A stretch of DNA of 64,000 nt from Paractinoplanes ferrugineus (GTDB lineage: Bacteria > Actinomycetota > Actinomycetes > Mycobacteriales > Micromonosporaceae): positions 1-64,000 of the forward strand of contig NZ_BOMM01000071.1 of NCBI RefSeq assembly GCF_016862195.1, read 5' to 3'. This document shows positions 7,593 to 16,263 of the stretch, piece by piece (position 1 is the stretch's first letter; every line of letters begins with the position of its first letter). The notes under the pieces were generated by a model. It was not told the origin of the DNA and searched no databases. It saw only the letters and a program-made list of their open reading frames with translations. A program made the translations under genes and the position numbers.

Positions 7593-7789
7593 GGCTCGAC
7601 GTCGATCTGGCGTGCGCCACGGTTGTTTATGACGAGGATCTGGGCGCCCGCGGCGATGGCCGTCGCGGCGTAGGCCAGGTAGTAGTGCGCCATCCCTCCC
7701 AGCATCAGGCGCACCTCCCCCGCGCGCTCGCCGCCCCGGATCGCGGTGATCACCGTGCCCACCTTGCCGACCAGCGCCTGACTCGCCAC
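7568..7789 (-). CDS. Short NfeD-like OB-fold protein, flotillin partner
   Basis: A 73-residue protein consisting of little more than an NfeD C-terminal OB domain: GKVGTVITAIR, then GEVRLMLGG, IAAGAQILVINNRG and a final Asp-Val-Glu. It has no protease domain and no clear transmembrane helix, unlike most NfeD proteins. GTG 7789 is chosen because AGGAG lies 12 bases upstream; other starts further up are possible. It overlaps the flotillin gene by 25 bases, which supports a stable complex. The classification rests on pattern and context. Confidence 0.65.
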   Translation of the reverse strand: MASQALVGKVGTVITAIRGGERAGEVRLMLGGMAHYYLAYAATAIAAGAQILVINNRGARQIDVEPWPVEEGS

Positions 7790-7885
7790 CTCTGGATTGT
7801 GCTCCTGGGGTGCGACATTCCGCTCGCCCGGTTGATCGACGGGTAGCCGACACCATCTCCGGCCGCGGCGGCCTACCGTGCCCGC

Positions 7886-9655
7886 ATGGGAGACCGGCTC
7901 CGCGCGGCGGAGGAGGCAGCAGCGGACCAGGCGCCCGCGGCGCCGATCATCAGGCCCACGATTCATAGCAATCGGGCGACGGCCGACAAACTGCGCAGCG
8001 GGCCGCAGGGGCCCCAGGAGGTGCGAGATCTCTCCGGCTTGGCGGGAAACCGCCAGGTGACGCATTGGCTGAAACCCGAGGCGAGTACGCCCGCGGCAGC
8101 CCCGCCGCCGCTGCCACCGATCGACTGGATCGAGAGTCTTCCCGGGCACGTCAAGCAGCAGATCGACAACTTCAGCCCGGGGCAGGAGAAGCTGGCCGAC
8201 GCCGGCAACCAGGGGCTGATCGACGCGCGGAAGCGCAATCGGGTCACGTTCATGCAGACCATGCGGTGGGCGATGGGCAACGACGAAGCGGTGATCCGGA
8301 AGCACTTCGAGGAGATCCAGCCGATAAACGTGGGCGGCGGCGAGTTGTGGGGACACGTGTCGACCCGGGAGCGGCTGCTCGAGGTGAAAGCCGACCTGGA
8401 GGCCCAGGGCATACCGATGCCGCAGACCACCGTCGGGCTTGGCATGCGCGGCGACCACCTCGACCGGGGCGACAAGGGGCGCGGCTGGTTCACCCACGCG
8501 GTCGGGTTCGCCGTCGACTGGCGGGCCTATTCGACGCCGAAGATCGCCGACCAGAAGCTGATCACGTTGTTCGAGGTGGTCACCGGCGGGCGGCCGGACA
8601 TGCGGACAAGCGTCGAGAGCGACAAGCGGATCGACCTCGAGATCAAGATCGGACAGGGTACGGCGGACGCGGTCGAGTCGAAGAAGCTGCTCGACTCGGT
8701 GGAGTCGGAGTACAAGCGACTGGCCGACGGGTCGGAGAAGTTCAAGACCGACCTGCCCGTCAAGACTCTGGACCGATTGCGCGAGCTGGAACAGGCCCGG
8801 GTCGCGGCCCGCACCGCCCAGCTCCGGCTGACCAAGCTGAGTGCCCGCCGGCCGAAGGCGACCAAGGACGAGATCGAAGCCGCGACGAAGGCGGTCACCG
8901 ATGCCAAGGAGCGCCACGCGAAGTTGCAGGCCGCGGTCGAGGCCGAGCTGCCCGAGTTGTTCGAACCGTGGATCGCGAAGGTCGACGAGAAGATCGCCGT
9001 CGTGGACCGCAAGTTCACCGAGGCGGGCGTCGATGTCGAGTTGTTGACCAGCGATTACGGCTTCGCGGAGCGGAACAAGAAGATCCAGGCCAAGAACCGC
9101 AAGGCCGGCAAGGCGACCGGTGACGAGGCGACCCGGCTGCGCGCCGAGGTGCAGGAGTTGAAGGACGACCTCGCGAAGCGCCGTAAGTACCGCGCCGACA
9201 AGACTGTCGAGCTGGGTGGTGGCGCCGAGGGCAAGAAGAAGATCGACACGCTGATCGACGACAAGTTCGAGCTGATGACGCTCAAGGGCCTCAAGGACGG
9301 CCTGGAGCACAACACCGGCGGCTTCGTCTTCCGGTCCAAGCTGGACGTCAACGACCCGGCCGTCGATCAGCTGCTCGGGCTGATGCCGGAGATGCCGCGC
9401 GGCGGCTTCTTCACCCCCGACGAGGAGGGCGGCGAGAAGGAGGCCAAGGCCGGCAAGTTCAGCGGCGAGCACGGCTACGGGCTGGCGTTCATCAAGTCGA
9501 TGGTGGAGCACGGTTTCGAGCCCGGCATGGCCTGGCGCGGCGGTTCCGATCCGATGCACTTCGAGCTGGCCGAGGGCCGCAAGTTCCTGACGAGCGCGGG
9601 CGTGAGCCCGGTGGTCGCCGGCGCGACGCTGCGGGCGAAAGAGATCGAGAAATAG
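7886..9655 (+). CDS. M15-type (VanY-like) zinc peptidase split by a long helical insert
   Basis: This 589-residue protein lacks a signal peptide. Near the N-terminus it has SGLAGNRQVTHWL, resembling the LQRxAGNxAVxxLL segment found at the start of many proteins linked to contractile injection systems. The first two zinc ligands of M15 peptidases appear as HAVGFAVD (His204, Asp211), the last as DPMHFEL (His558). Between them, where the family normally has under 100 residues, lies about 345 residues, mostly Lys/Glu/Ala-rich helix predicted as coiled coil (roughly 240-470). The metal ligands are intact, so activity on D-Ala-containing peptides is plausible. No injection-system genes are nearby, so an effector role is speculation. 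Confidence 0.6.
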   Translation: MGDRLRAAEEAAADQAPAAPIIRPTIHSNRATADKLRSGPQGPQEVRDLSGLAGNRQVTHWLKPEASTPAAAPPPLPPIDWIESLPGHVKQQIDNFSPGQEKLADAGNQGLIDARKRNRVTFMQTMRWAMGNDEAVIRKHFEEIQPINVGGGELWGHVSTRERLLEVKADLEAQGIPMPQTTVGLGMRGDHLDRGDKGRGWFTHAVGFAVDWRAYSTPKIADQKLITLFEVVTGGRPDMRTSVESDKRIDLEIKIGQGTADAVESKKLLDSVESEYKRLADGSEKFKTDLPVKTLDRLRELEQARVAARTAQLRLTKLSARRPKATKDEIEAATKAVTDAKERHAKLQAAVEAELPELFEPWIAKVDEKIAVVDRKFTEAGVDVELLTSDYGFAERNKKIQAKNRKAGKATGDEATRLRAEVQELKDDLAKRRKYRADKTVELGGGAEGKKKIDTLIDDKFELMTLKGLKDGLEHNTGGFVFRSKLDVNDPAVDQLLGLMPEMPRGGFFTPDEEGGEKEAKAGKFSGEHGYGLAFIKSMVEHGFEPGMAWRGGSDPMHFELAEGRKFLTSAGVSPVVAGATLRAKEIEK

Positions 9656-9691
9656 GGCGGGCCCGCGCCGACCACCAGCGCGGACCCGCCC
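9655..9691. terminator. Bidirectional hairpin between M15 and M4 genes
   Basis: Fourteen-base arms 9655-9668 and 9678-9691 pair with one mismatch. It fills the gap between two convergent genes and can serve both. Confidence 0.75.
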
Positions 9692-9699
9692 CGGTCAGC

Positions 9700-11769
9700 T
9701 CAGCTCACATTGAGGGCGGTGTTGTCGACCTGGAACGAGGTGGCGAGGGAGGTGTCCTCGACGCCGCTGAACGAGATCGAAACGGTCTGACCCTTGTAGG
9801 CGGCCAGGTTGAAGGACTTCTGCGCCCAGGTTGCCTTGTTCAGGTTGGAGTACGTCGCCAGGGTCGTCGAACCCACCTTGACCGTCAGCTTGTCGTACGC
9901 GGTTGTCGTGCTCGTCTCCGACGACGTGATCTTCAGGTAGAAGCTCAGCGTCGCGTTCGTGCAGCTCGCGGGAATCGTCACCGATTGCGACAACGTATCG
10001 GTGTGGGTGGCCCCGTAACCGTTGAGCCAGGCGAAGTAGCTGCCCGCGTACGGCGTGTTGGTGCCCGACGCGGTCGAGATGACGCCCGAGGTCTGCGCCC
10101 AGGTGGTGGCGCCGCTCTCGAAGCCACTGTTGCCGAGCAGCTGCGCCGAGGTGCAGGTGCCACCGGTCGGGCCACTGGTCGGCGAGGTGGTGATGGTCGG
10201 GGACACCGTCGGCGAGGTGGTTCCGCCGGTGCACGTCGGGTCGGCCGACTGGGCCGGCACGCTTACCGCGGTCCACGCCGCCTTGACCGTGTTGAACGCG
10301 GTGCAGTCGCCCGGGTACAGGTTCTTGGCCGCGGTGAGCGTCCAGGTTCGGTACTTCAGGTACGAAGACGACGAGGTCTTCAGCAGCATCGCGTTGTACA
10401 TGATGGTGATCGCCTTCTGGATGCCCAGGCCGGTGACCGTGGTGCTGTTGCAGGTGGTCGACGCGGGCTGGCCGTTGCCGCTGGTGCCCTGCGCGAGCAG
10501 GTAGAACCAGTGGTTACCGGGACCGGCGGCGGAGTGCACCTCGCTGCCCGGGGTGCTGCTGGAGTAGCAGTTCGCGTCACCCTCGGCGGACGGGTTGTAC
10601 ATGTTGCGGATCTCGCCGGAGCCGACCAGGTTGACCTCTTCGCCGACCAGGTAGTCCGGCGGGTCGTTCGGGTTGTTCAGGTACCACTCGGTCGCCGCGC
10701 CGAACGTGTCGGCGACGAACTCCTGGGTGCCGCTGCCCGAGATGCCACCGGGGGTGGTGTCGTCGATGCCGTGGCCGAGCTCGTGACCCAGCACGTCGGC
10801 CGACGCGATCCACTGACCGGCGGTGTTCTTGCCGATCTGGACCTGGCTGCCGTCGTAGTACGCGTTCTGGTCGTTCAGGCCGACCCGGATCGGCCACGCG
10901 CCGCCGGAGCCGTTCTGGCCGTTACGGCCGAGCCACGACGACAGCATCTTGGTCTGGCCCTCGCCGACATAGAGAGCGTCGACGCAACCGGTCTCCTTGT
11001 TGGTGCCGGTGCCGTTGCCCCAGACGTTGTCGGTGCCGCTGAACGTCGTGTTGTTCGACGCGTCCTGGCACTGCATCGTGGCCTGGGTGGAGGACTTCAT
11101 CGAGTACGTCGAGCCGGACAGCGTGGTGTCGATCGACACCGAGCCGTTGATCCATCCCGTTCCCGTACCGGTCACGTCGATGACGTGCTCCTGGGTGCTG
11201 ATCACCTTGCCGGTGAGCGCGTCCACGTAGACCGTCAGCCGGCTGACGCCGTCGGCGCCGATGCCGTTGACCGTGGTCGCCCAGGCCAGGCGCGCGGCCT
11301 TGCCCTCGTCGGCCACCACGGAGAGGTTGGTGCCCTCCACTTTGGACACCGACTTGAGCTGAGCCTTGGCCGTGGCCTGGGCCGCCGAGTCGGTGATCTT
11401 CGGGGTGGTGGACAGCTCGCCGATCGGGCTGCTCTGCGCGACCGAGGTGTACTTGGTCGCGCCGCTCGCGTCGGACATGACGACGAAGTCGCCACCCTTG
11501 ACGGGCAGGCCCTTGTAGGTCCGGGTGAAGGGGGTGTAGTTGAGGCCGTGCGAGGACTGCACGGTGTGCCGCTGGAACGTGTCGTTCGCGCCGGCCTGGA
11601 GGACCGCAGGCTTGCCGGCGACGAGGGCGTCGGCCTTCTGGGCGGCGAGTTTGGCAGAGGCCGCTGGATCGATCGGTTCTGCGGTGGCCGGCCCGGCAAC
11701 CGCGACCATCGCCGAGGCGGCCACGGTACCGGCCGCCAGCGCGATGATCAGGGGGGTTCGACGTTTCAC
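9700..11769 (-). CDS. Secreted M4-family (thermolysin-like) metallopeptidase
   Basis: A 689-residue secreted preproenzyme. Order: signal peptide ending near ATAEP, an FTP/PepSY-type propeptide (about 40-200), the M4 catalytic domain with HELGH at 329-333 and the third zinc ligand Glu350 in EFVAD, a Ser/Thr/Pro linker, and a C-terminal jelly-roll-like domain (about 560-689, starting LLGNSGFESG) common on actinomycete exoproteases. GTG 11769 is chosen because AAGGAG lies 7 bases upstream; an ATG 14 codons earlier lacks this. It should degrade extracellular protein after autocatalytic removal of the propeptide. A LacI-type operator-like sequence lies about 140 bases upstream. Confidence 0.9.
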   Translation of the reverse strand: MKRRTPLIIALAAGTVAASAMVAVAGPATAEPIDPAASAKLAAQKADALVAGKPAVLQAGANDTFQRHTVQSSHGLNYTPFTRTYKGLPVKGGDFVVMSDASGATKYTSVAQSSPIGELSTTPKITDSAAQATAKAQLKSVSKVEGTNLSVVADEGKAARLAWATTVNGIGADGVSRLTVYVDALTGKVISTQEHVIDVTGTGTGWINGSVSIDTTLSGSTYSMKSSTQATMQCQDASNNTTFSGTDNVWGNGTGTNKETGCVDALYVGEGQTKMLSSWLGRNGQNGSGGAWPIRVGLNDQNAYYDGSQVQIGKNTAGQWIASADVLGHELGHGIDDTTPGGISGSGTQEFVADTFGAATEWYLNNPNDPPDYLVGEEVNLVGSGEIRNMYNPSAEGDANCYSSSTPGSEVHSAAGPGNHWFYLLAQGTSGNGQPASTTCNSTTVTGLGIQKAITIMYNAMLLKTSSSSYLKYRTWTLTAAKNLYPGDCTAFNTVKAAWTAVSVPAQSADPTCTGGTTSPTVSPTITTSPTSGPTGGTCTSAQLLGNSGFESGATTWAQTSGVISTASGTNTPYAGSYFAWLNGYGATHTDTLSQSVTIPASCTNATLSFYLKITSSETSTTTAYDKLTVKVGSTTLATYSNLNKATWAQKSFNLAAYKGQTVSISFSGVEDTSLATSFQVDNTALNVS

Positions 11770-11907
11770 GCGGGTACTCCTTTTTCTGCCCGGGGGTTTG
11801 GGCAGGCTCAAGGTCCGGCTGACGATGAGTCACACCGAGACGACTTGAAGTGAGACGCTAGGCATCGATGGGTATCTCCGAAACAGGGAAAACCCTTGCG
11901 CCCGGCG

Positions 11908-11922
11908 TGGGAGCGCTTTCCA
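11908..11922. promoter_or_regulatory. Possible LacI-family operator (CebR/CelR-like)
   Basis: TGGGAGCGCTTTCCA matches 11 of 14 positions of the actinomycete cellulose-utilisation box TGGGAGCGCTCCCA. It lies between the M4 peptidase and the LLM oxidoreductase genes, which diverge. A single imperfect box is weak evidence. Confidence 0.3.
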
Positions 11923-12001
11923 GGCCATACTCCCTAGGTCGTACTACTGGACAAGTCCCTGGTAGGACGACTGCGCGCGGGATAGGCGAAACGATGCCGT
12001 C

Positions 12002-12829
12002 ATGACTGAGCGTGAATTCCGATTCGGCGTCGTGGCCGGCCGGGCGCCATCCGGCGCGGAGTGGGCCGCCACCGCCCGGCGGGCCGAGGAACTGGGGTAC
12101 GACACCCTTCTCATCCCCGACACCCGGCACACCTTCGCGCCGTTCCCGGCGCTGGCCGCGGCGGCCGCGGTCACCACGACGCTGCACGTCGGCACCTATG
12201 TGCTGAGCGCCCCCAACCGCTCCCCCGGGCTGGTCGCCTGGGAGGCGGCGTCGCTGCAGGAGCTCAGCGACGGCCGGTTCGAGCTGGGCATCGGGGGCGG
12301 GCGACCGGACGCGGCGGACGACGCGGCGGCACTGGGGGCCGATTTCGGTACGCCCGCCGAACGGATCGACCGGGTCGCCGCGACGATCGAGGCCGTCCGC
12401 AAGGTGGAGAACGCTCCGCCGGTCCTGGTCGCCGCCAGCCGGCCCCGGATGCTGCGGCTGGCCGCGGAACAGGCCGACATCGTGGCGCTGGGTCTTGCCC
12501 CGGAGACCACCGAGCCTCTTCTCGCCCGTACCGTCTCGCAATTGCGCGACGCCGCCGGCGAGCGATTCGGTGAGCTCGAGTTGCACCTGAATGTCGCGGC
12601 CGTGGCCGCGACCGTCGAAGACATCCCGTCGTGGCTGTCGCGGATGGTCGGCGGCGACCCGCGCGACATGGCCTGGAACGGCGGCATCGCCTTCCTCGTC
12701 GGCTCGGCAGAGCGGATCGCTGACCTGCTCTGCCGGCGCCGAGCGGAGTTCGACGTGTCCTACATCGGGGTGAGCTCCATGTTCATGGCAGAGTTCGCCC
12801 CGGTGATCAAGCTGATCCGCGGCCTCTAA
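12002..12829 (+). CDS. LLM-class flavin/F420-dependent oxidoreductase
   Basis: A 275-residue TIM-barrel protein of the luciferase-like monooxygenase class. It shows the N-terminal RRAEELGYDTLLIPD segment, then LHVGTYVLSAPNRSPGLVAWEAASLQELSDGR and the phosphate-binding GIGGGRPD, all typical of actinobacterial F420H2-dependent members. The substrate is unknown. No ribosome site is evident before ATG 12002. Its stop overlaps that of the convergent alginate lyase gene. Confidence 0.8.
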   Translation: MTEREFRFGVVAGRAPSGAEWAATARRAEELGYDTLLIPDTRHTFAPFPALAAAAAVTTTLHVGTYVLSAPNRSPGLVAWEAASLQELSDGRFELGIGGGRPDAADDAAALGADFGTPAERIDRVAATIEAVRKVENAPPVLVAASRPRMLRLAAEQADIVALGLAPETTEPLLARTVSQLRDAAGERFGELELHLNVAAVAATVEDIPSWLSRMVGGDPRDMAWNGGIAFLVGSAERIADLLCRRRAEFDVSYIGVSSMFMAEFAPVIKLIRGL

Positions 12830-13608
12830 CTGTGCGAGACGGTGAGGCTGTAGAACTTCACCTTCGCGCCGTTCGACGTGCTGTCCGAGGAGGACTGGTT
12901 GTAGGAGCCGGCCTTGAAGTACTGCTTGTACGGGTTGAACGAGCTCGGGATCGAGTAGGAGGTCTTCGACCCGTTCACGGTCAGGTTGATCTTGTTGCCG
13001 GTCACGTTGATGACGTAGGTCCACTTCACCCCGAGTGCCACGTTGCCGACCTTGTGCAGCGTCTGACCGCCGGCCGGCGAGTTCTCGGTGCCGAGGTAGA
13101 TGTCGCCGTTCGGCCGGTAGTAGAGCTCCAGCAACGGCTTCGTCGACGAGCCGCCCGACCCGAGGTGCACCTGGCCGACGCAGACGTTCTTGGTGACCTG
13201 CGGGATGCGCAGTTGGGCGCTGAGCGTGTGGGTGCCGGACAGCGGCCAGTCGGCGGCGCTGCCGTTGCGGTTCATCTCGCGCAGCTCGGAGCGGGCGTAG
13301 TTGGAGTTCGGCGTGGTCACGCCCTTCTCCGGGGCCCAGAACGTCATCGAGCCGTCGTTCTTGTCGGTCCAGAAGAAGGCCGGGTTGCTGTAGCCGCTCG
13401 TGCCTTTGAGCTGGGCCGGGGAGATCGTGTCGGGTTTTCCGGGCGAGCCGGTCGGCAGTTGGAGCTGCCAGATGGCCAGGTCGAAGTTGCCACCGGGGGG
13501 CAGCGCGGGGTCCAGGGTGGCGGCGTTCGCGTTGGTGATGCCGAGGACGCCGAGCGTTCCGACCACAGCCGTGGACAGGGCCACGGCGAACAGCTTCCGT
13601 CTGTGCAT
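12826..13608 (-). CDS. Secreted PL7-family alginate lyase
   Basis: A 260-residue secreted enzyme: a signal peptide cleaved near ANAAT, then a single PL7 beta-jelly-roll domain. The three diagnostic motifs are intact: RSELR at 106-110, QVH at 146-148 and YFKAGSYNQ at 230-238. PL7 lyases cut alginate by beta-elimination. Literature on the family links QIH to polyguluronate and QVH to polymannuronate preference, which would suggest the latter here. ATG 13608 follows GAAGAGG. No uptake genes for alginate oligomers lie nearby. Confidence 0.9.
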   Translation of the reverse strand: MHRRKLFAVALSTAVVGTLGVLGITNANAATLDPALPPGGNFDLAIWQLQLPTGSPGKPDTISPAQLKGTSGYSNPAFFWTDKNDGSMTFWAPEKGVTTPNSNYARSELREMNRNGSAADWPLSGTHTLSAQLRIPQVTKNVCVGQVHLGSGGSSTKPLLELYYRPNGDIYLGTENSPAGGQTLHKVGNVALGVKWTYVINVTGNKINLTVNGSKTSYSIPSSFNPYKQYFKAGSYNQSSSDSTSNGAKVKFYSLTVSHS

Positions 13609-13715
13609 GGGGATACCTCTTCAGCCATCTCGGGGGAATTGGCAAGTTGGCTAACGGTAATCCCCAAACCCGGCGGAGAACTTTAAACAACCTTAAATCG
13701 GTAAGGTCTTCATCG

Positions 13716-14273
13716 ATGGCTCAGACACAGCTCTACCTCGTACGCCATGGTGAAGCTCTCGATCACGCCGGCCTGTCACCGCTCGGCCGCGCGCAAGCCG
13801 CCCGGCTCGGCCGGCGACTGAGCCGGGTGCCGTTCGCGGCGATCCACCACAGCCCCCTGCCCCGGGCCGAGCAGACCGCGTTCATCGTCGGCGAACACCT
13901 CCCGCAGGTGCCCCGGCACGGCTGCGACCTGGTCGCCGACCGCACCCCGGTCCCGTCCGCCGGCCACCTCGACGACTACCCGGCGCGGTGGCACTCCTGG
14001 TTCGACGACGTCCCCGACGACGAACGCGACGAGGACGCGGCGGCGCTGCGCAAGGCCGTCGACCACTTCGGCGGCACCGGCGACGACGACCGCACCGAAC
14101 TGCTGATCACCCACAACTTCGTGATCGGCTGGTTCGTCCGCCACGTGCTGGACGCCCCCGACTGGCGCTGGCTCGGCCTCGACCAGGCCAACTGCGGCAT
14201 CACCATCCTTCGCTGGGACTCCACCCGCCCGCCGGCCCTGGTCGCCTTCAACGACACCGGCCACCTCGAGTGA
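13716..14273 (+). CDS. Histidine phosphatase family protein
   Basis: A 185-residue cytoplasmic protein with the phosphoglycerate-mutase-type signature LVRHGE (His11 is the phospho-acceptor), HSPLPRAEQT and the second catalytic His in LLITHN. Length fits small phosphatases of this superfamily. ATG 13716 is preferred over upstream codons because AAGG precedes it and the protein then begins at the conserved first strand. The stop overlaps the nitrilase start by four bases (GTGA), so the two are translationally coupled. The substrate is unknown. Confidence 0.85.
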   Translation: MAQTQLYLVRHGEALDHAGLSPLGRAQAARLGRRLSRVPFAAIHHSPLPRAEQTAFIVGEHLPQVPRHGCDLVADRTPVPSAGHLDDYPARWHSWFDDVPDDERDEDAAALRKAVDHFGGTGDDDRTELLITHNFVIGWFVRHVLDAPDWRWLGLDQANCGITILRWDSTRPPALVAFNDTGHLE

Positions 14274-14971
14274 GAGTCGGCGCCTGCCAGACCGCGGAGA
14301 TCCTCGGCGACATCGACGCCGCCGTCGACGTCATCCTGGCCTGCGCCGAGCAGGCGGACGTCGACCTGCTGCTCTTCCCGGAGTGCTTTCTGCAGGGCTA
14401 CCTGCCCACCCCTTCTTTCGTACGCGACCACGCGCTCGCCCTCGACGAGCTGCCGGTCCGGCTCGCCGAGGTGCCGCACACGCTCGTGCTCGGCCTGATC
14501 GAGCGGTCCGGCGCGCGCTATTTCAACACCGCCGTGGTCCTCGACCGCGGCCGTGTCCTGGGCGCCTATCGCAAACGGTTCCTGACCGCCGGCGAGTCGG
14601 TCTTCACCCCCGGCGACACCGCCCCGGTGTTCGAGTGCGCGGGCGTCCGGTTCGGGATCAACATCTGCTACGACGCCCAGTTCCCGGCCGCGGCCGCCGC
14701 GGTGGCCGCCGCCGGGGCGAAGGTGTTGCTGCTGCCGGCGCAGAACATGATGCCCCGCGACCGGGCGCCGCACTGGCAGCCCCGGCACAACGAGATCCGC
14801 CGGCTTCGGATCGAGGAGACCGGCATGTGGCTGGTCTCGGCCGACGTCACCGGCGTGCGCGACGACCGGATCGGCCTCGGCCCGACCTGTGTGCTCGACC
14901 CGGCCGGCCGGGTGGTGGCCGAGGTGCCGACCGGCACGACAGGCGTCGCGATCGCCGAGATCGAGCCGTGA
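14270..14971 (+). CDS. Carbon-nitrogen hydrolase (nitrilase superfamily)
   Basis: A 233-residue amidase-type enzyme. The catalytic triad is visible: Glu38 in LLFPECFLQGY, Lys102 in YRKRF and Cys133 in NICYDAQFP. Family members hydrolyse C-N bonds of amides, carbamoyl compounds or deaminated glutathione. The GTG start overlaps the upstream phosphatase stop by four bases. The coupling suggests a joint role, possibly metabolite repair, but this is inference. Confidence 0.85.
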   Translation: MRVGACQTAEILGDIDAAVDVILACAEQADVDLLLFPECFLQGYLPTPSFVRDHALALDELPVRLAEVPHTLVLGLIERSGARYFNTAVVLDRGRVLGAYRKRFLTAGESVFTPGDTAPVFECAGVRFGINICYDAQFPAAAAAVAAAGAKVLLLPAQNMMPRDRAPHWQPRHNEIRRLRIEETGMWLVSADVTGVRDDRIGLGPTCVLDPAGRVVAEVPTGTTGVAIAEIEP

Positions 14972-15020
14972 GCCGACGGGGCGCCCCCCGCGTCGAGCCG
15001 AATGATTACATAATTACAAG

Positions 15021-15488
15021 ATGACAGACGAGCAAGTTCCCACCCTCTACGACTGGGCCGGCGGCGGCGAGGCGTTCGAGCGGCTGACCGAGAACTTCTA
15101 TCGCAAGGTGCTCGCCGACGACCTGATCGGCCCCCTCTTCGCGCACATGGACCCGGCCCACCCCCGGCACGTCGCGATGTGGCTGGCCGAGGTGTTCGGC
15201 GGGCCGGCCCACTACACCAGCGAGCGCGGCGGTTACGCCCACATGCTCGCCCACCATCTCGGCAAGGCGATCACCGAACCGCAACGGCGGCGCTGGGTGA
15301 GTCTGCTGGTCGACGCCGCCGACGAGGTGGAGCTGCCGGACGACCCCGAGTTCCGGGCCGCGTTCATGGGCTACATCGAGTGGGGCACCCGGCTGGCACT
15401 GGCCAATTCGCAGCCCGGCGCGACCCCACCGCGGGAGGCTCCGGTCCCACAATGGGGCTGGGGAGTCGCACCCCCTTACCAGGGCTGA
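15021..15488 (+). CDS. Group 2 truncated haemoglobin
   Basis: A 155-residue globin of the trHbO type. The N-terminal YDWAGGGEAFERLTENFY contains the B-helix Tyr, LAHHLGKAIT carries the proximal His, and RRRWVSLL the conserved G-helix Trp. Such proteins bind O2 or NO and protect respiration in actinobacteria. It lies 49 bases after the nitrilase gene; the gap contains AT-rich GATTACATAATTACAAG, unusual for this genome and a likely promoter element. The C-terminal tail rich in Pro (PREAPVPQWGW) resembles other actinobacterial members. Confidence 0.85.
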   Translation: MTDEQVPTLYDWAGGGEAFERLTENFYRKVLADDLIGPLFAHMDPAHPRHVAMWLAEVFGGPAHYTSERGGYAHMLAHHLGKAITEPQRRRWVSLLVDAADEVELPDDPEFRAAFMGYIEWGTRLALANSQPGATPPREAPVPQWGWGVAPPYQG

Positions 15489-15503
15489 GCGGAGGAGTTC
15501 GAC

Positions 15504-16151
15504 ATGTGGGCTGACCGTCGCGGCGGTGCCGGGCCGACGCCGGAGGAGATCGAGCGGTGGCAGCGGCGGACGTCGGCGCCGGACAACGAACTGCCCGGGG
15601 CGGCCGGCGTCCTGCTCCTGCTCGGGCACACCGACGACGCGGCGGTGGCGGTCACCCAGGTCGAGGGCTTCTCCACCGGGTGGCGGTTCACGCTCGCCGT
15701 CCGGTTGCGCCGCCCCCGGCCCGGCCCGCACCTGCACATGCTGTTGAGCCGGCGCGCCCACCTGGGGCTCGAGATCCCGGTGCAGGACCGCCTTCTGCTC
15801 GGCCTGGAATACCCGGACGGGCGGCGGGCCTCGACCCTGCGGGACGAGCCGATGGGCCGGCCCGACGACGGTGCGGAGCTGGTGTTCCGGCAGCAGAGCG
15901 GAAGCGGCGACGACCGCAGCCACGACCAGTCCTACTGGGTGTCCCCGCTTCCGCCGCCGGGGCCGGTGACGTTCGTGCTGGCCTGGCCTTCGGCCGGCCT
16001 GCCGGAAACACGCACCGGGGTCGACGGCGCGGCCATCCGCGCCGCCGCCGGGCAGGCCCGGGAGCTCTGGGCGCCGCAGCCACCCGAGGAGCACCTCGAA
16101 CCCCCGGCTCCGGCCCGGCCGGCCGACGGGTGGTTCGCCGAGGAGAGCTGA
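15504..16151 (+). CDS. Conserved hypothetical protein
   Basis: A 215-residue soluble protein without signal peptide or membrane helices and with no domain I recognise. It is rich in Pro, Arg and Gly, with a beta-strand-rich middle (GWRFTLAVRLR, TFVLAW). It starts 15 bases after the globin stop with GGAGG upstream, so it is probably co-transcribed with the globin gene. Function unknown. Confidence 0.6.
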   Translation: MWADRRGGAGPTPEEIERWQRRTSAPDNELPGAAGVLLLLGHTDDAAVAVTQVEGFSTGWRFTLAVRLRRPRPGPHLHMLLSRRAHLGLEIPVQDRLLLGLEYPDGRRASTLRDEPMGRPDDGAELVFRQQSGSGDDRSHDQSYWVSPLPPPGPVTFVLAWPSAGLPETRTGVDGAAIRAAAGQARELWAPQPPEEHLEPPAPARPADGWFAEES

Positions 16152-16263
16152 CCGGGGTTGCGGTCCGGTGCGCCCGGGGTGCGTGTTGGTTCACCGGCTC
16201 ACCGCTTGGCGCCCGAGCCCGATCGGACCGGTGCAAGCCGCCGATCGCAGAGGGAGTCACCAC

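Noticed and set aside
7886..9655. A contractile injection system gene cluster
   Set aside because: Only one protein with a vaguely related N-terminal motif is present; no sheath, tube, baseplate or AAA ATPase genes lie in the window.
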